A stretch of 64,000 bases of DNA from CBDCYN01 sp965224205 (GCA_965224205.1 CBDCYN010000029.1:124001-188000), one strand, 5' to 3'; counted from the first letter of the stretch, positions 9,821-20,345 are shown. The notes: generated by a model from the letters alone, not told the origin. Made by a program: numbers and translations.

Positions 9821-9912
9821 CGCTCTTGATCCCCTTTCATCACGATCCGAACCCCACGGGGCAGCTTTGATGGGGTTGGCCTGCGTTTATAAGGCGGATA
9901 TCTTCCGGGGTG

Positions 9913-10474
9913 ATGCCCAGGTGCTTCATCGCCATCTCAATCCAGCCCACCCAACCAATCCACGACCTAGTCCGCAAGCTCGAGGCGATGGACCGATCCG
10001 TGCGAGCGGTGCCCCAACAGAACCTGCACCTGACGCTACGGTTTTTAGGGGATGTCGACGAGCCGATTTTCGCGGATCTCGTTGGGGCGATCAAAACCGC
10101 GACACAAGGTTGTCACGGGTTTGACTTGGTGCTGCACGGCTTGGGCGCGTTCCCGCACGCGGGGCGGCCATCATCGGTGTGGATCAGGGTAAAGCCCCAG
10201 GCGATACTCGATAAGATCGTTAAGCAGTTAGGCGAGTCCTTGCACGGGCTGGGATTTCGATCGGGATCCAAGCCGTGGGTGGGGCACGTGACCGTGGGCG
10301 CGGATCAAGCGTCGTCCGCCGCAGGCTCTATTCGAGATGTTGGAGACGCAACAGCAAACCACCTACGGCACGGCCTGTGTCAAAAGCATCGAGCTACTGA
10401 CCAGCGAGCTTGCCCCCACCGGGGCGCGTTATACCGTAGTCGAGTCGACGTCGTTACGTGGAGAGGGTTCCTGA
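9913..10474 (+). pseudogene. thpR: RNA 2',3'-cyclic phosphodiesterase (ThpR/LigT), frameshifted
   Basis: ThpR belongs to the 2H phosphoesterase family and opens 2',3'-cyclic phosphates of RNA. The first of its two catalytic HxT motifs is in NLHLTLRFLGDVD (about H39). The second is in GHVTV (about H125). Just after the second motif the frame diverges from the family. The downstream coding sense lies one base on: RRPPQALFEMLETQQQ, then CVKSIELLTSELAPTGARYT, ending in TGA at 10472-10474. Deleting one G from the GGG near 10297 gives HVTVARIKRRPPQALFEM, exactly what is expected. The uncorrected frame would run on to 10536 with an unnatural tail. It follows tsaD by about 90 bases; both carry the same kind of G-run indel. 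Start may be ATG 9913 or GTG 9910. Confidence 0.8.
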
Positions 10475-10499
10475 TCGAATACCGGCAATTTCTGAAGAA

Positions 10500-10526
10500 C
10501 CCGCTTCCTCACAGTCGCGGCTCGCC
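10500..10526 (+). repeat. Copy of dispersed GC-rich core repeat
   Basis: Contains CTCACAGTCGCGGCTCGC preceded by CCCGCTTC. It lies in the convergent gap between thpR and the SGNH hydrolase gene. Confidence 0.7.
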
Positions 10527-10562
10527 GAGCCATTGACCCGAAATTTCAAACGTGACAAAGCA

Positions 10563-11795
10563 CTAGGGATTGTCTCCCTCGCCACGCGTCTGAAGTTCTC
10601 GTAAGAGCGTTGACTTGACCTCGGGCAGCTTCGATAGATGCTCGTATACCAGTCGGGCCATGTATCGGTTGCCTTCGACCGTGAAATGGTGGCGCTCGTG
10701 GAGGCGCTTGACCTGTTGGGCGGTAAGGTACAGCTTGTCCATCGTCGGGTGGTCGAGCTGGCGCAGGTCTTCGATCAGGTCGAGATACGGCACGGACAGC
10801 TCATCGCAGGTCTCGCGGAGGAACCGGCGGATCGGTCCCGAGACGTTGCTGTTGTAGTCGAGACGGGTGGGGACGTGGACCAGGATCAGTGTGCTGGACT
10901 TTTCTTGGTTGACTCGTTTGAGTTCCTCGACGATCGCCCGGACCGTCTGGTGCATCTCCTGTTCGGTGAGGCGAATCCCGCCCCCGGACCCGCCGCCCTC
11001 GGAGGGTTTAGGTGGGACAAACTTGCCCATTAGCCGCAGTGTGCTGAACTGCTGAAAGATCTGGGGGTTTTGCGCCAACCAGCGGGTGATCCGTCCCGAC
11101 CGGGGCACCGGCACATTTAAGGTTTCTAATTGCCCGTCTACGAGTTTGACCACCGACTTGGGGTAACCCGAGAACGTATCTTTGACCATCCGGTCGAAGT
11201 TGTGGGAGATAAACGCGAACAGGTGGATGTCGTGGTCGAGCGTCTGCCCGTCACGCAGGTACCAGAGGTAGGTCTGGTCGACCCCGAAGCCCTCGGTGCC
11301 CATGTTCACCGGGTCGATCCGGCCGTTGAGGGTTGCGAGCAGGCTCACCCACGTCTGCTGGGTATCGACGCCGGTCCCGAACGTGAACGAGTCTCCGCTG
11401 CATAGAATTCTCACCTTGCCTGGCGGGGTCTGGGTGGGCACCTCGTGCTCTTGGCGGAAGCCCTGGGCGTTAAGGGTCACCGAGGCGCCGGGGCCGAAGT
11501 AGTCTTCGGAATGCACGCCCGTCTGGTTTACCCAGCCGATGGTCGGGTCGTATTGCCGGAACTTGATCGTGTCCGAAGGGTTTGAATACAGCAGACTGTC
11601 GTAGGCAAACAACGTGAAGCTGCTGCACCCTTCGATGATGAAGAGAAGCATAACTACCGCGAACACCGCGAAAAGGACGAGTTTGCAGGTCCCGGTCCGC
11701 GCGGGGGTTTGGGGGGCCGGTGGGGGGGGTGAAGAGGGCGGAGGTTCCGGGGGCGGGGTCGCGTTGGGTGCAGCAGATTGGGGTGGGGTCGTCAT
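10563..11795 (-). CDS. Membrane-anchored SGNH/GDSL hydrolase-like protein
   Basis: A 410-residue protein. The first 35 residues are Pro-rich and probably cytoplasmic. Residues 38-56 form a membrane anchor. The exported part carries the SGNH block I motif, CSGDSFTFGTGV, with serine nucleophile S136. The block V histidine is in HHFTVEGNRYMA (about H370), and the preceding part supplies asparagine and glycine positions. This fold acts as an esterase, deacetylase or acyltransferase on envelope sugars or lipids; the substrate cannot be read from sequence. A Gly/Ser-rich linker (EGGGSGGG) interrupts the domain at about residues 274-281. It is transcribed divergently from hisH; only about 110 bases separate the two starts. 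Confidence 0.8.
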   Translation of the reverse strand: MTTPPQSAAPNATPPPEPPPSSPPPPAPQTPARTGTCKLVLFAVFAVVMLLFIIEGCSSFTLFAYDSLLYSNPSDTIKFRQYDPTIGWVNQTGVHSEDYFGPGASVTLNAQGFRQEHEVPTQTPPGKVRILCSGDSFTFGTGVDTQQTWVSLLATLNGRIDPVNMGTEGFGVDQTYLWYLRDGQTLDHDIHLFAFISHNFDRMVKDTFSGYPKSVVKLVDGQLETLNVPVPRSGRITRWLAQNPQIFQQFSTLRLMGKFVPPKPSEGGGSGGGIRLTEQEMHQTVRAIVEELKRVNQEKSSTLILVHVPTRLDYNSNVSGPIRRFLRETCDELSVPYLDLIEDLRQLDHPTMDKLYLTAQQVKRLHERHHFTVEGNRYMARLVYEHLSKLPEVKSTLLRELQTRGEGDNP

Positions 11796-11905
11796 CGTGG
11801 AGTTTATCCCGGACCGATCTTACGAATTTGTGTTCATCTTACCTGTTTCGATCGTCATTGTTTGTTTACGATCGCTTCATCGACCGTGAGCGTATACTGC
11901 TGGGT

Positions 11906-12604
11906 ATGGTCGGCATTATCAACTACGGGATGGGCAATCTCCGCAGCGTGGAGAAGGCTTTCGAGCGGATCGGGGCCGAGGTTACGGTGTTAACTGAGCC
12001 GGGATCGATCGAAAAGGTCGATCGACTGGTCCTGCCGGGGGTCGGGGCGTTTGCCGATGGTATGGAACACCTCACCCAACAAGGGTGGATCGACCCGGTG
12101 CGGCGGTTTATTGATCGTGGCAGGCCGTTCTTGGGGATCTGCCTGGGGATGCAGCTGCTGTTCGATGGCTCGCAGGAAGACGCCACGGATACCGGCTTGG
12201 TCGCGGGGATGAAGATATTGCCGGGTCAGGTCGTTCGTTTCCCGCAGCCGGATCCATCGCAAGGCACGATGCGCGGCCAACGAAGACTCAAGGTCCCGCA
12301 CATGGGTTGGAACATGATCCAGTGGTCACGGGACGATCCTCTTTTCGCGGGGCTTGACCCGAGGGCGACTCCGGGGGCAGCTCCGGGGGGCGTGGCGGTT
12401 TACTTCGTGCACAGCTACTACGTCCAGCCGACGCTCAATGGTGACCCCGCAGGATCGATCACCAGCGCGACCGCGGACTACGGCGGGTCATTCTGCGCTT
12501 CGGTGTGGCGAGAGAATATCTGGGCGACACAGTTTCACCCCGAGAAATCCCAGAAGGTGGGGCTGACGATGATCAGGAACTTCGCTTCACTGCGTGTGGG
12601 GTAG
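11906..12604 (+). CDS. hisH: Imidazole glycerol phosphate synthase, glutaminase subunit
   Basis: HisH releases ammonia from glutamine and passes it to HisF for imidazole ring closure in histidine synthesis. The protein has 232 residues from the ATG at 11906. An upstream extension in frame is Ser/Arg-rich and unlikely to be translated. Class I amidotransferase features are complete: oxyanion region YGMGNLRSV, nucleophile C79 in LGICLGMQLLF, and the catalytic His-Glu pair in QFHPEKS (H211, E213). A modest insertion lies around residues 105-125. No hisF or hisA is in the window, so it is separated from its usual operon partners. The next gene begins within its last codons. Confidence 0.93.
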   Translation: MVGIINYGMGNLRSVEKAFERIGAEVTVLTEPGSIEKVDRLVLPGVGAFADGMEHLTQQGWIDPVRRFIDRGRPFLGICLGMQLLFDGSQEDATDTGLVAGMKILPGQVVRFPQPDPSQGTMRGQRRLKVPHMGWNMIQWSRDDPLFAGLDPRATPGAAPGGVAVYFVHSYYVQPTLNGDPAGSITSATADYGGSFCASVWRENIWATQFHPEKSQKVGLTMIRNFASLRVG

Positions 12605-13766
12605 CGAGGTGCCCGCTAAACTCGATATCAAGATGCCTATGGACCGTTCGTCGCCCCAAACAGACGATTCGTTGTTGCACCTAGAGGTCTTCCCGTTGTT
12701 GGCTCATCCGGACCGGTACGTCGCCTGCGGGTTGGACCTGGGGGAAGATGAATCGTTCCGTGGGTATTGGCTGAACCTGTTCCGCAATCATTTCCCGTCG
12801 CTGCTCGACGAGGCCTATCGACAAGCGACCGGGTGGGGTGAAGACCCCGTCGAGGTGCGGGAGCGAAACGACGCCGCAGCCCAGCTTTTTTACGGTCACC
12901 TCGATGCCGTGAAGGCTGAGCCAAATCGGTTTGGCCGCCTCGATATCCTGGCGATCTGCCTCGAACGCGAGCGCGTGCTGCGTCGGTGCGGGATTGACGA
13001 CCCCTACCGACAGACCAAAGCCAAAGAGAACGAAGCAGCGATGAAGCTGCTGCCGAGCCTTCTAGCGGAGCTAGATCAAACCCCTGCCCAGGACCTGCCG
13101 CGGCGGCTGATCGAGGGTGTGTTCGCCGGTAACATATTTGACCTGGGCGTCGAAGCGACGCTGGAGCTGTTCAAGTCTGGAGGGATCGATTTTCATGCGA
13201 TCCGCGACAAGCTCAAACCCCGGCCGTGGCTGATCGACGACCTGGATCGGTGGGTCGACCGGTTGCTTCATCACCGGCCGCACCGTTGTGCCGTGATCTT
13301 TGTCGACAACGCGGGGTGCGACATTGTGCTGGGTATTATTCCTTTGACCCGGTACTTACTAAACCGCGGCACGGGGGTGATCCTGACCGCGAACTCAACC
13401 CCATCCCTCAACGACATCACGCACGATGAGCTGACGGGATTGATCGAATCGGTATGTTCATGGGAGCCGGTCTTACGTGACGCGGTCAACGACGGGTCAC
13501 TGGAGCTGATCCCCAGCGGCAACGGGGCGCCTCTGATCGACTTGACCCGGTGCAGCCGGTCGCTCGTCGACGCGGTGCGGCAACGTGGGGTGGACCTGGT
13601 TGTGTTAGAGGGGATGGGCCGGGCGTTGGAATCGAACCACCACGCACCGTTCACGTGTGACGTGCTCAAGATCGCGATGATCAAAGACCTGGGCGTAGCC
13701 GGGGCGATCGGGGGGCAGGTCTATGACCTGGTGATCAAGTTCGAGCCCGGCGGGGATGGGCGTTGA
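12594..13766 (+). CDS. DUF89/ARMT1-like damage-control phosphatase, PANK4-type
   Basis: Up to 390 residues. The C-terminal half matches the metal-dependent DUF89 phosphatase domain found in pantothenate kinase 4: FVDNAGCDIVLGIIPLTRYLL with the key Asp-Asn, the ILTANSTPSLND segment, and DLVVLEGMGRALESNHHA before the C-terminal CDVLKIAMIKDLGV. Such enzymes remove phosphate from damaged or unwanted phosphometabolites, and the PANK4 domain acts on 4'-phosphopantetheine and relatives. The N-terminal half (residues 1-180) is a helical region also seen in the family. Start is uncertain: GTG 12594 overlaps hisH, GTG 12609 and ATG 12633 are alternatives. Translational coupling to hisH is likely, although no metabolic link is obvious. 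Confidence 0.85.
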   Translation: MWGSEVPAKLDIKMPMDRSSPQTDDSLLHLEVFPLLAHPDRYVACGLDLGEDESFRGYWLNLFRNHFPSLLDEAYRQATGWGEDPVEVRERNDAAAQLFYGHLDAVKAEPNRFGRLDILAICLERERVLRRCGIDDPYRQTKAKENEAAMKLLPSLLAELDQTPAQDLPRRLIEGVFAGNIFDLGVEATLELFKSGGIDFHAIRDKLKPRPWLIDDLDRWVDRLLHHRPHRCAVIFVDNAGCDIVLGIIPLTRYLLNRGTGVILTANSTPSLNDITHDELTGLIESVCSWEPVLRDAVNDGSLELIPSGNGAPLIDLTRCSRSLVDAVRQRGVDLVVLEGMGRALESNHHAPFTCDVLKIAMIKDLGVAGAIGGQVYDLVIKFEPGGDGR

Positions 13767-13804
13767 AGCCCTACAGCGATTTCGAAGTTCGTATAGAGTC
13801 CCAC

Positions 13805-13881
13805 AGCGAGCCGCGACCGTGAGGGAGCGGGTTTGAATATCGCTTGGCCGCCGGCCCGCTCCCTCACGGTCGCGGCTCGCT
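13805..13881. terminator. Perfect 27-bp inverted repeat between convergent genes
   Basis: Bases 13805-13831 and 13855-13881 are exact reverse complements, giving a 27-bp stem with a 23-base loop. Each arm is a copy of the dispersed repeat core (AGCGAGCCGCGACCGTGAGG on the left, CTCACGGTCGCGGCTCGCT on the right). It lies between the ends of the DUF89 gene (plus) and fmdB (minus), so it would stop or protect transcripts from both sides. No U tract follows, so a Rho-independent role is unproven. Confidence 0.7.
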
Positions 13882-13912
13882 ACGGAGATCGTACCCGCAT
13901 TCAGCTATCAAT

Positions 13913-14257
13913 TTAATCGTTCTTCGAAGCCGACGGGCTGGTGGTCTTTGTACCACCCTTGGACCCGCTGTCTGCCTTGGCGAGACTTGAGGTTTTGTCC
14001 TTCTTCGCGTCCGATTTTTCCGACTTGCCGGAGGCTTTCTCCGACTCGGCCTTGGCGGCTTTTTTGTAGCTGTCCGACCGGTAGTCGGTTTCGTAGAACC
14101 CCGAGCCCTTGAAGATGATGCCGGCTCCCGTACCGATGAGCCGCTTGAGCTTGAGCTTGCCGCAGTTGGGGCACTTGCGCAGCGGGTTAGCGGTGATGGA
14201 TTGGAAAGCCTCATGCTCGTGGCCACAGGCTTCGCATCGGTAGTCGTATGTTGGCAT
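13913..14257 (-). CDS. FmdB family zinc ribbon protein
   Basis: A 114-residue protein opening MPTYDYRCEACGHEHEAFQS, the standard FmdB/CxxC_CxxC_SSSS zinc ribbon. The four zinc ligands are C8, C11, C29 and C32. The ribbon ends near residue 60 (GIIFKGSGFYETDY). A Lys/Ser/Ala-rich, probably disordered tail of about 50 residues follows. Family members were first tied to formamidase regulation, but most have no proven role. It ends the minus-strand chaperone cluster, 47 bases after grpE, and is probably transcribed with it. Confidence 0.88.
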   Translation of the reverse strand: MPTYDYRCEACGHEHEAFQSITANPLRKCPNCGKLKLKRLIGTGAGIIFKGSGFYETDYRSDSYKKAAKAESEKASGKSEKSDAKKDKTSSLAKADSGSKGGTKTTSPSASKND

Positions 14258-14304
14258 CGTGGTATCTACCTCAAGAATCGGTTACGTCGGTCGGGGATAT
14301 GGAA

Positions 14305-14973
14305 TCACTCGCTGATCACGACCTTGGCGGGCCGCATGACCTTGCCTTCTAACGTGTACCCGGGCTGGTACTGGGCGGTGATATGATCGGGTTCGAAGCC
14401 TTCGACCTGCTGGCGGGTCAGTGCTTCGTGGCGGTTGGGGTCGAACGGCTCGCCGACCTCGGCGTCGAGGCGGCGGACCCCAAACTGGTCCAAGGCTTTG
14501 AGTAGTTCGTCGCGGACGATCTGCACGCCCTGGAGGATATCCTTAGCCCCGGTGGTTTCGGGGTCGACCCCCAACGCATGATCGAATTGGTCCAGAGGGG
14601 TCAGCAGGGCTTTGGCGATCGCCATGACCTGCTGCTGGCGAGCTTCTTCAATGCTCTGGCGCGACCGGCGGGCGAGGTTTTGGTAGTCGGCCATGATCCG
14701 CAGGACCTTGGCCTGGAGCTCGTCACGCTCGGCCTGTAGGGCGGCTAGGGCGTCAGAGTCGGCTGGTGACGGTTGTGTTTCGTCCGTCTGCCCGCCCTGA
14801 TCGTCGTCGACGGTGGCTTCGATCGGGTCCTCTTCGAAGTCACCGACGCCGATATCCAGCAGGCCATCGCCGGCGTCGGCGGAGGGATCTTGCCTATGCG
14901 CGTCGCGAGCGATCGACGGGTCGTCGGGTCGTCGCGGGCTAAAGGGGTCATGTTCGCTGTCGTACTGGTTCAT
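14305..14973 (-). CDS. grpE: Nucleotide exchange factor GrpE
   Basis: A 222-residue co-chaperone that releases ADP from DnaK. Residues 1-75 are an acidic, Asp/Pro-rich leader, longer than in most bacteria and likely disordered. The dimerising coiled coil covers about 75-125 (LQAERDELQAKVLRIMADYQN). The C-terminal beta-wing domain shows FGVRRLDAEVGEPFDPNRHE and ITAQYQPGYTLEGKVMRPAK, both diagnostic. It lies between dnaJ and fmdB on the minus strand. dnaK itself is not in the window. Confidence 0.95.
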   Translation of the reverse strand: MNQYDSEHDPFSPRRPDDPSIARDAHRQDPSADAGDGLLDIGVGDFEEDPIEATVDDDQGGQTDETQPSPADSDALAALQAERDELQAKVLRIMADYQNLARRSRQSIEEARQQQVMAIAKALLTPLDQFDHALGVDPETTGAKDILQGVQIVRDELLKALDQFGVRRLDAEVGEPFDPNRHEALTRQQVEGFEPDHITAQYQPGYTLEGKVMRPAKVVISE

Positions 14974-15083
14974 CGGTCACGCTTTCTCCCGTAGCCGGTC
15001 GTCATTGGTGCGTCCTGTTCCTCGGGATAGAGGCGGCCCCGAGGCGATCACCCGCGTGATCTTAGCGTATACCCCGTTGTCTT

Positions 15084-16226
15084 CTACTTCTCCGAGTGAC
15101 AAAGGTAGTCCTTGATCTTGTCCCAGAACCCCCGGCTGTGGGGCATCACCTCATGATTTTCGGTTTCAGCGAACTCTCGTAGCAGGTCTTCTTGCTGGTC
15201 AGTAAGCTTCTTGGGGATCTCGATCAGGGACACGACCACCAAATCCCCGACCTGACCCGAGCGCAGGTTGGGCAGGCCCTTGCCCTCGAGGCGGAACAGT
15301 TCCCCATGCTGGGTGCCGGGGGGGATCGTCAACGGCTCGGTGCCGTCGAGCGTGGGCACCTCGACCTGGGCCCCGAGACAGGCCTGAGTGAAGCTAATGG
15401 GCATCTTCAGGACCAGGTGGTCGTCTTCACGCAGGAACAGCTCGTGCTCCACGACGCTGATCACCACGTGCAGGTCGCCGCGTCGTCCGCCACCGGTGCC
15501 CGGTTCGCCCTCGCCCTGGACGCGGAACGCCTGACCGTCGTGGATCCCAGGGGGGATCTTGACTTTGAGCGTGCGGTGCTTGGGTTGGCGCCCGGTGCCG
15601 CGGCACTTCTTGCATTTATTGGGGTTCACGGAGCCGGCCCCGCGGCAGTTGGGGCAGGTCGTGACCATCCGGAACATCCCACCAAGGCCGCTTTGAGCCA
15701 CCTGTCCCGCCCCGCCACAGGCGACGCATGAGACCGATTCTGTGCCGGGTTGGTGCCCGGAGCCTGAGCAGGGTTCACACAGGTCCTGGCGGGTAAAGTC
15801 GACTTCTTTTTCGACGCCGGTGGCGACCTCGGCGAGGGTGAGCTGGACCTGGGTCTCGAGGTCGTAGCCACGCTGGCCCCGCGATCGACGGCCGTTGCGA
15901 CCACCGGTGGTAAACCCGCCCATGCCCGCGAAAATATCCTCGAACATCGAGAAGATGTCGCCGGTGTTCATGCGGGTAAAGTCGTGGCCGCTGGTGCCGC
16001 GTAGGCCCGCGTGGCCGTACTGGTCATACAACTTGCGCTTCTTGGTGTCGGCGAGGACCTCGTACGCCTCGGCGCATTCCTTGAACGACCGCTCGGCTTC
16101 GGTGTCGCCGGGGTTGCGGTCCGGGTGGTACTTCATCGCCATCTTGCGGTAGGCGCGCTTGATCTGCTCGCCGTCGGCGGTCTTCTCGACGCTGAGGATT
16201 TCGTAATAGTCTCGCTGCGTCACCAT
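15084..16226 (-). CDS. dnaJ: Chaperone DnaJ
   Basis: A 380-residue type I Hsp40 that delivers substrates to DnaK and stimulates its ATPase. The J domain (residues 1-70) carries HPD at 34-36 in MKYHPDRNPG. A Gly/Arg-rich linker follows, about 75-130. The zinc-binding region has four CxxCxGxG repeats: CEPCSGSG, CVACGGAG, CPNCRGAG and CKKCRGTG. The C-terminal beta domains run to about residue 350 (PPGIHDGQAFRVQGEGEPG). All functional features are intact. It is 111 bases upstream of grpE and separated from groEL1 by a terminator-like hairpin. Confidence 0.96.
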   Translation of the reverse strand: MVTQRDYYEILSVEKTADGEQIKRAYRKMAMKYHPDRNPGDTEAERSFKECAEAYEVLADTKKRKLYDQYGHAGLRGTSGHDFTRMNTGDIFSMFEDIFAGMGGFTTGGRNGRRSRGQRGYDLETQVQLTLAEVATGVEKEVDFTRQDLCEPCSGSGHQPGTESVSCVACGGAGQVAQSGLGGMFRMVTTCPNCRGAGSVNPNKCKKCRGTGRQPKHRTLKVKIPPGIHDGQAFRVQGEGEPGTGGGRRGDLHVVISVVEHELFLREDDHLVLKMPISFTQACLGAQVEVPTLDGTEPLTIPPGTQHGELFRLEGKGLPNLRSGQVGDLVVVSLIEIPKKLTDQQEDLLREFAETENHEVMPHSRGFWDKIKDYLCHSEK

Positions 16227-16299
16227 CGTAGCGGTTGCTTTCCTAAGCCCGGATCAATCAACTGCCTGTGGTTGTGATCGGGCAATTGGAGACCGGTTC

Positions 16300-16335
16300 A
16301 TCAAGAAACCCAGGGCGCGATAACCCCCTGGGTTT
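16300..16335 (-). terminator. Hairpin after groEL1, likely intrinsic terminator
   Basis: AAACCCAGGG at 16306-16315 pairs perfectly with CCCTGGGTTT at 16326-16335, a 10-bp stem with a 10-base loop. Read on the minus strand the stem is followed by a short T-rich run (TTTCTT). It falls just after the groEL1 stop and before dnaJ, so dnaJ probably also has its own promoter. Confidence 0.65.
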
Positions 16336-16377
16336 GATGAATATCGAGTGTTGCGTCGCACCTGTGTACGCTTGGTT

Positions 16378-18003
16378 TTACGCTACCGCGCCCTCGACCG
16401 GTTCGGTGTCTTCTTTGACCTCGGTGACCAGCACGTCGGTGGTGAGCATCAACCCCGCGACCGAGGCGGCGTTGAGCAGGGCTGTCTTGGCAACCAACGC
16501 GGGATCGATGATCCCCGCCGAGATCATGTCGATATAATCGCCTTTGGAGGCGTCATAGCCATAGTTACCGCCCTTTTCTTGGATGGCCTCGACCACGACG
16601 TAGCCGTCTTCACCGGAGTTGGCGACGATCTGCCTCGTGGGGACTTCTAGGGCCGCGGCGACGATATCGAAACCGATCCGGTCATCGCCACGGGCTTTGG
16701 AGCGGGCGTCTACCACCGCGGGGATTGCCCGCAGGAACGCAACACCGCCGCCGGGGACGTAGCCCTCGGCGTTTGCGGCCTTGGTGGCGCTAAGTGAATC
16801 GTCGACGCGGTCTTTACATTCTTTCATCGCGGTCTCGGTGGCGCCGCCGACGTAGATGATCGCCACGCCGCCGGTGAGCTTGGCGAGGCGCTCTTGGAGC
16901 TTCTCACGGTCGTAGTCGCTGGTGGTCTTGTCGATCTGCTGGCGGATCTGGTCGATCCGCTCATTGATCGCTTTTTTCTTGCCGGCGCCTTCGATGATCG
17001 TGGTGTGGTCCTTGTTGATCACGACCTTCTTGGCCTGGCCCAGGGCGGAGATGTCGAGGGTTTCAAGGTTTTGGCCGAGGTCTTCACTGACGAACTGACC
17101 GCCGGTGATGGTGGCGATATCGCCGAGCATGGCCTTGCGGCGGTCGCCGAAACCAGGCGCCTTAACGGCACCAATTTTGAGCACCCCGCGCAGGCGGTTG
17201 ATCACCAGGGCGGCTAGGGCTTCGTTTTCGACGTCCTCGGCGATGATCAGCAGCGGCTTGTTGGCCATGGCGACCTTGTTAAGCAGCGGCAGCAGGTCGG
17301 GCAGGTTGCTGATCTTCTTTTCGTGGATCAGGATGTAGACGTCTTCGAGCACGCACTCGGCCGTGCCGGGGTCGGTGATGAAGTAGGGCGAGAGGTAGCC
17401 CTTGTCGAACTGCATGCCTTCGACGTAATCGAGGGTGGTGTCGGAGGACTTGCCTTCTTCGACCTCGACGACCCCGTCCTTGCCCACGCGGGTGATCGCA
17501 TCGGCGATCAACGAACCGATTTCTCGATCGTTGTTGGCGGAAATGGTGGCTATTTTTTCGAGCTCGTCACGGCCCTTGTCTTTAGCTTTGACCTGGGTGG
17601 CCATATCGGAGATGGCGTCGGCGGCGACCTGGGCGGCGGCGTTGATGCCGCGTTGGATCGCTACGGGGTTGGCGCCGGCGGTGACGTGGCGGAGGCCTTC
17701 CTTAAAGATCGCTTCGGCCAGGACGGTGGCGGCGGTGGTGCCGTCGCCGGCTTTGTCGGCGGTCTTCTTGGCGACCTCGACGACCATCTTGGCGCCCATG
17801 TTCTGGAACGGCTCGGGGATCTCGACTTCCTTGGCGACGGACACGCCGTCTTTGGTGACCGCGGGGCCGCCGTATGACTTCTGGAGCACGACGTGGCGGC
17901 CGGTGGGGCCCATCGTGACCTTGACCGCGTTGGCCAGCTGCTCAATCCCTTTGCGGAGGTGGTTACTGGCGTCAGCGCCGAACATCATCTGTTTCTTTGC
18001 CAT
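16378..18003 (-). CDS. groEL1: Chaperonin GroEL, copy without GGM tail
   Basis: A 541-residue 60-kDa chaperonin subunit. The ATP-binding and hydrolysis motif DKAGDGTTAATVLAEAI, VKAPGFGDRRKAMLGD in the apical region and the C-terminal AALLNAASVAGLMLTTD-type segment are all present. Unlike the second copy, the C-terminus is acidic and ends EDTEPVEGAVA, with no Gly-Gly-Met repeats inside the cavity. This suggests a specialised paralogue. It follows groES by about 200 bases on the same strand, and a copy of the dispersed repeat lies in that gap. Confidence 0.95.
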   Translation of the reverse strand: MAKKQMMFGADASNHLRKGIEQLANAVKVTMGPTGRHVVLQKSYGGPAVTKDGVSVAKEVEIPEPFQNMGAKMVVEVAKKTADKAGDGTTAATVLAEAIFKEGLRHVTAGANPVAIQRGINAAAQVAADAISDMATQVKAKDKGRDELEKIATISANNDREIGSLIADAITRVGKDGVVEVEEGKSSDTTLDYVEGMQFDKGYLSPYFITDPGTAECVLEDVYILIHEKKISNLPDLLPLLNKVAMANKPLLIIAEDVENEALAALVINRLRGVLKIGAVKAPGFGDRRKAMLGDIATITGGQFVSEDLGQNLETLDISALGQAKKVVINKDHTTIIEGAGKKKAINERIDQIRQQIDKTTSDYDREKLQERLAKLTGGVAIIYVGGATETAMKECKDRVDDSLSATKAANAEGYVPGGGVAFLRAIPAVVDARSKARGDDRIGFDIVAAALEVPTRQIVANSGEDGYVVVEAIQEKGGNYGYDASKGDYIDMISAGIIDPALVAKTALLNAASVAGLMLTTDVLVTEVKEDTEPVEGAVA

Positions 18004-18119
18004 GGGATGGCTCCGGTGGTTGTGCTATGGGTTATTTGTGCGGCGACGGGTTTGAGAGGATTGTTGAGGGAACCGGGCGGTGCCTGGGGATTCGCCAGCA
18101 GGCGGGTGGCTTGACGGTT

Positions 18120-18144
18120 CCCGCTCCCTTACGGTCGCGGCTCG
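18120..18144 (+). repeat. Copy of dispersed GC-rich core repeat
   Basis: CCCGCTCCCTTACGGTCGCG followed by GCTCG and six T on the plus strand. It lies between groES and groEL1. Confidence 0.65.
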
Positions 18145-18200
18145 TTTTTTATTTCGTCATCCAATACGTTGCGGCGTACTCGTATCTAATAAAAGCGGGG

Positions 18201-18512
18201 CTACTCGATCACACCCAATAGGTCGCTTTCGCGGACGATGATCAGGTCCTGGCCGTCGATCTCGATCTCGGTGCCCGAGTACTTGCCGTAGACCACGGTG
18301 TCGCCCTTCTTGATGGAGACACCGGCTCGTTCACCTTCGTCGGTGAGCTTGCCGGGGCCGACGGCGATGACCTTGCCCATCATCGGCTTCTCCTTGGCGC
18401 CTTCGGGCAGGTAGATGCCGCTGGCGGTGCGCTCTTCGGCGTCGTTGGGTTTGATCACGATCCGGTCGTCGAGGGGCTGAATCTTGGTCTTCGTTGCTAC
18501 TGCCGTTGCCAT
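18201..18512 (-). CDS. groES: Co-chaperonin GroES
   Basis: A 103-residue lid of the GroEL chamber. IQPLDDRIVIKPNDAEERT at the N-terminus, the mobile loop around ERTASGIYLPEGAKEKP (residues about 27-43) and the KKGDTVVYGKYSGTEI segment are characteristic. It is slightly longer at the N-terminus (MATAVATKTK) than the usual 95-97 residues. It is placed between two groEL genes on the same strand, 130 bases after groEL2. Confidence 0.96.
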   Translation of the reverse strand: MATAVATKTKIQPLDDRIVIKPNDAEERTASGIYLPEGAKEKPMMGKVIAVGPGKLTDEGERAGVSIKKGDTVVYGKYSGTEIEIDGQDLIIVRESDLLGVIE

Positions 18513-18641
18513 GGGTTTGACTCCAACTATGAACTATTCTCTCAAATAACTAAGTTTGTCCGAGGTTAAGCGTTTACTGACCGCATCTTTCATCCAATTT
18601 TCCGGTCTAATCACTAGAGGGTGCTCGACGGGTGTAACGGG

Positions 18642-20345
<1,704 letters not shown>

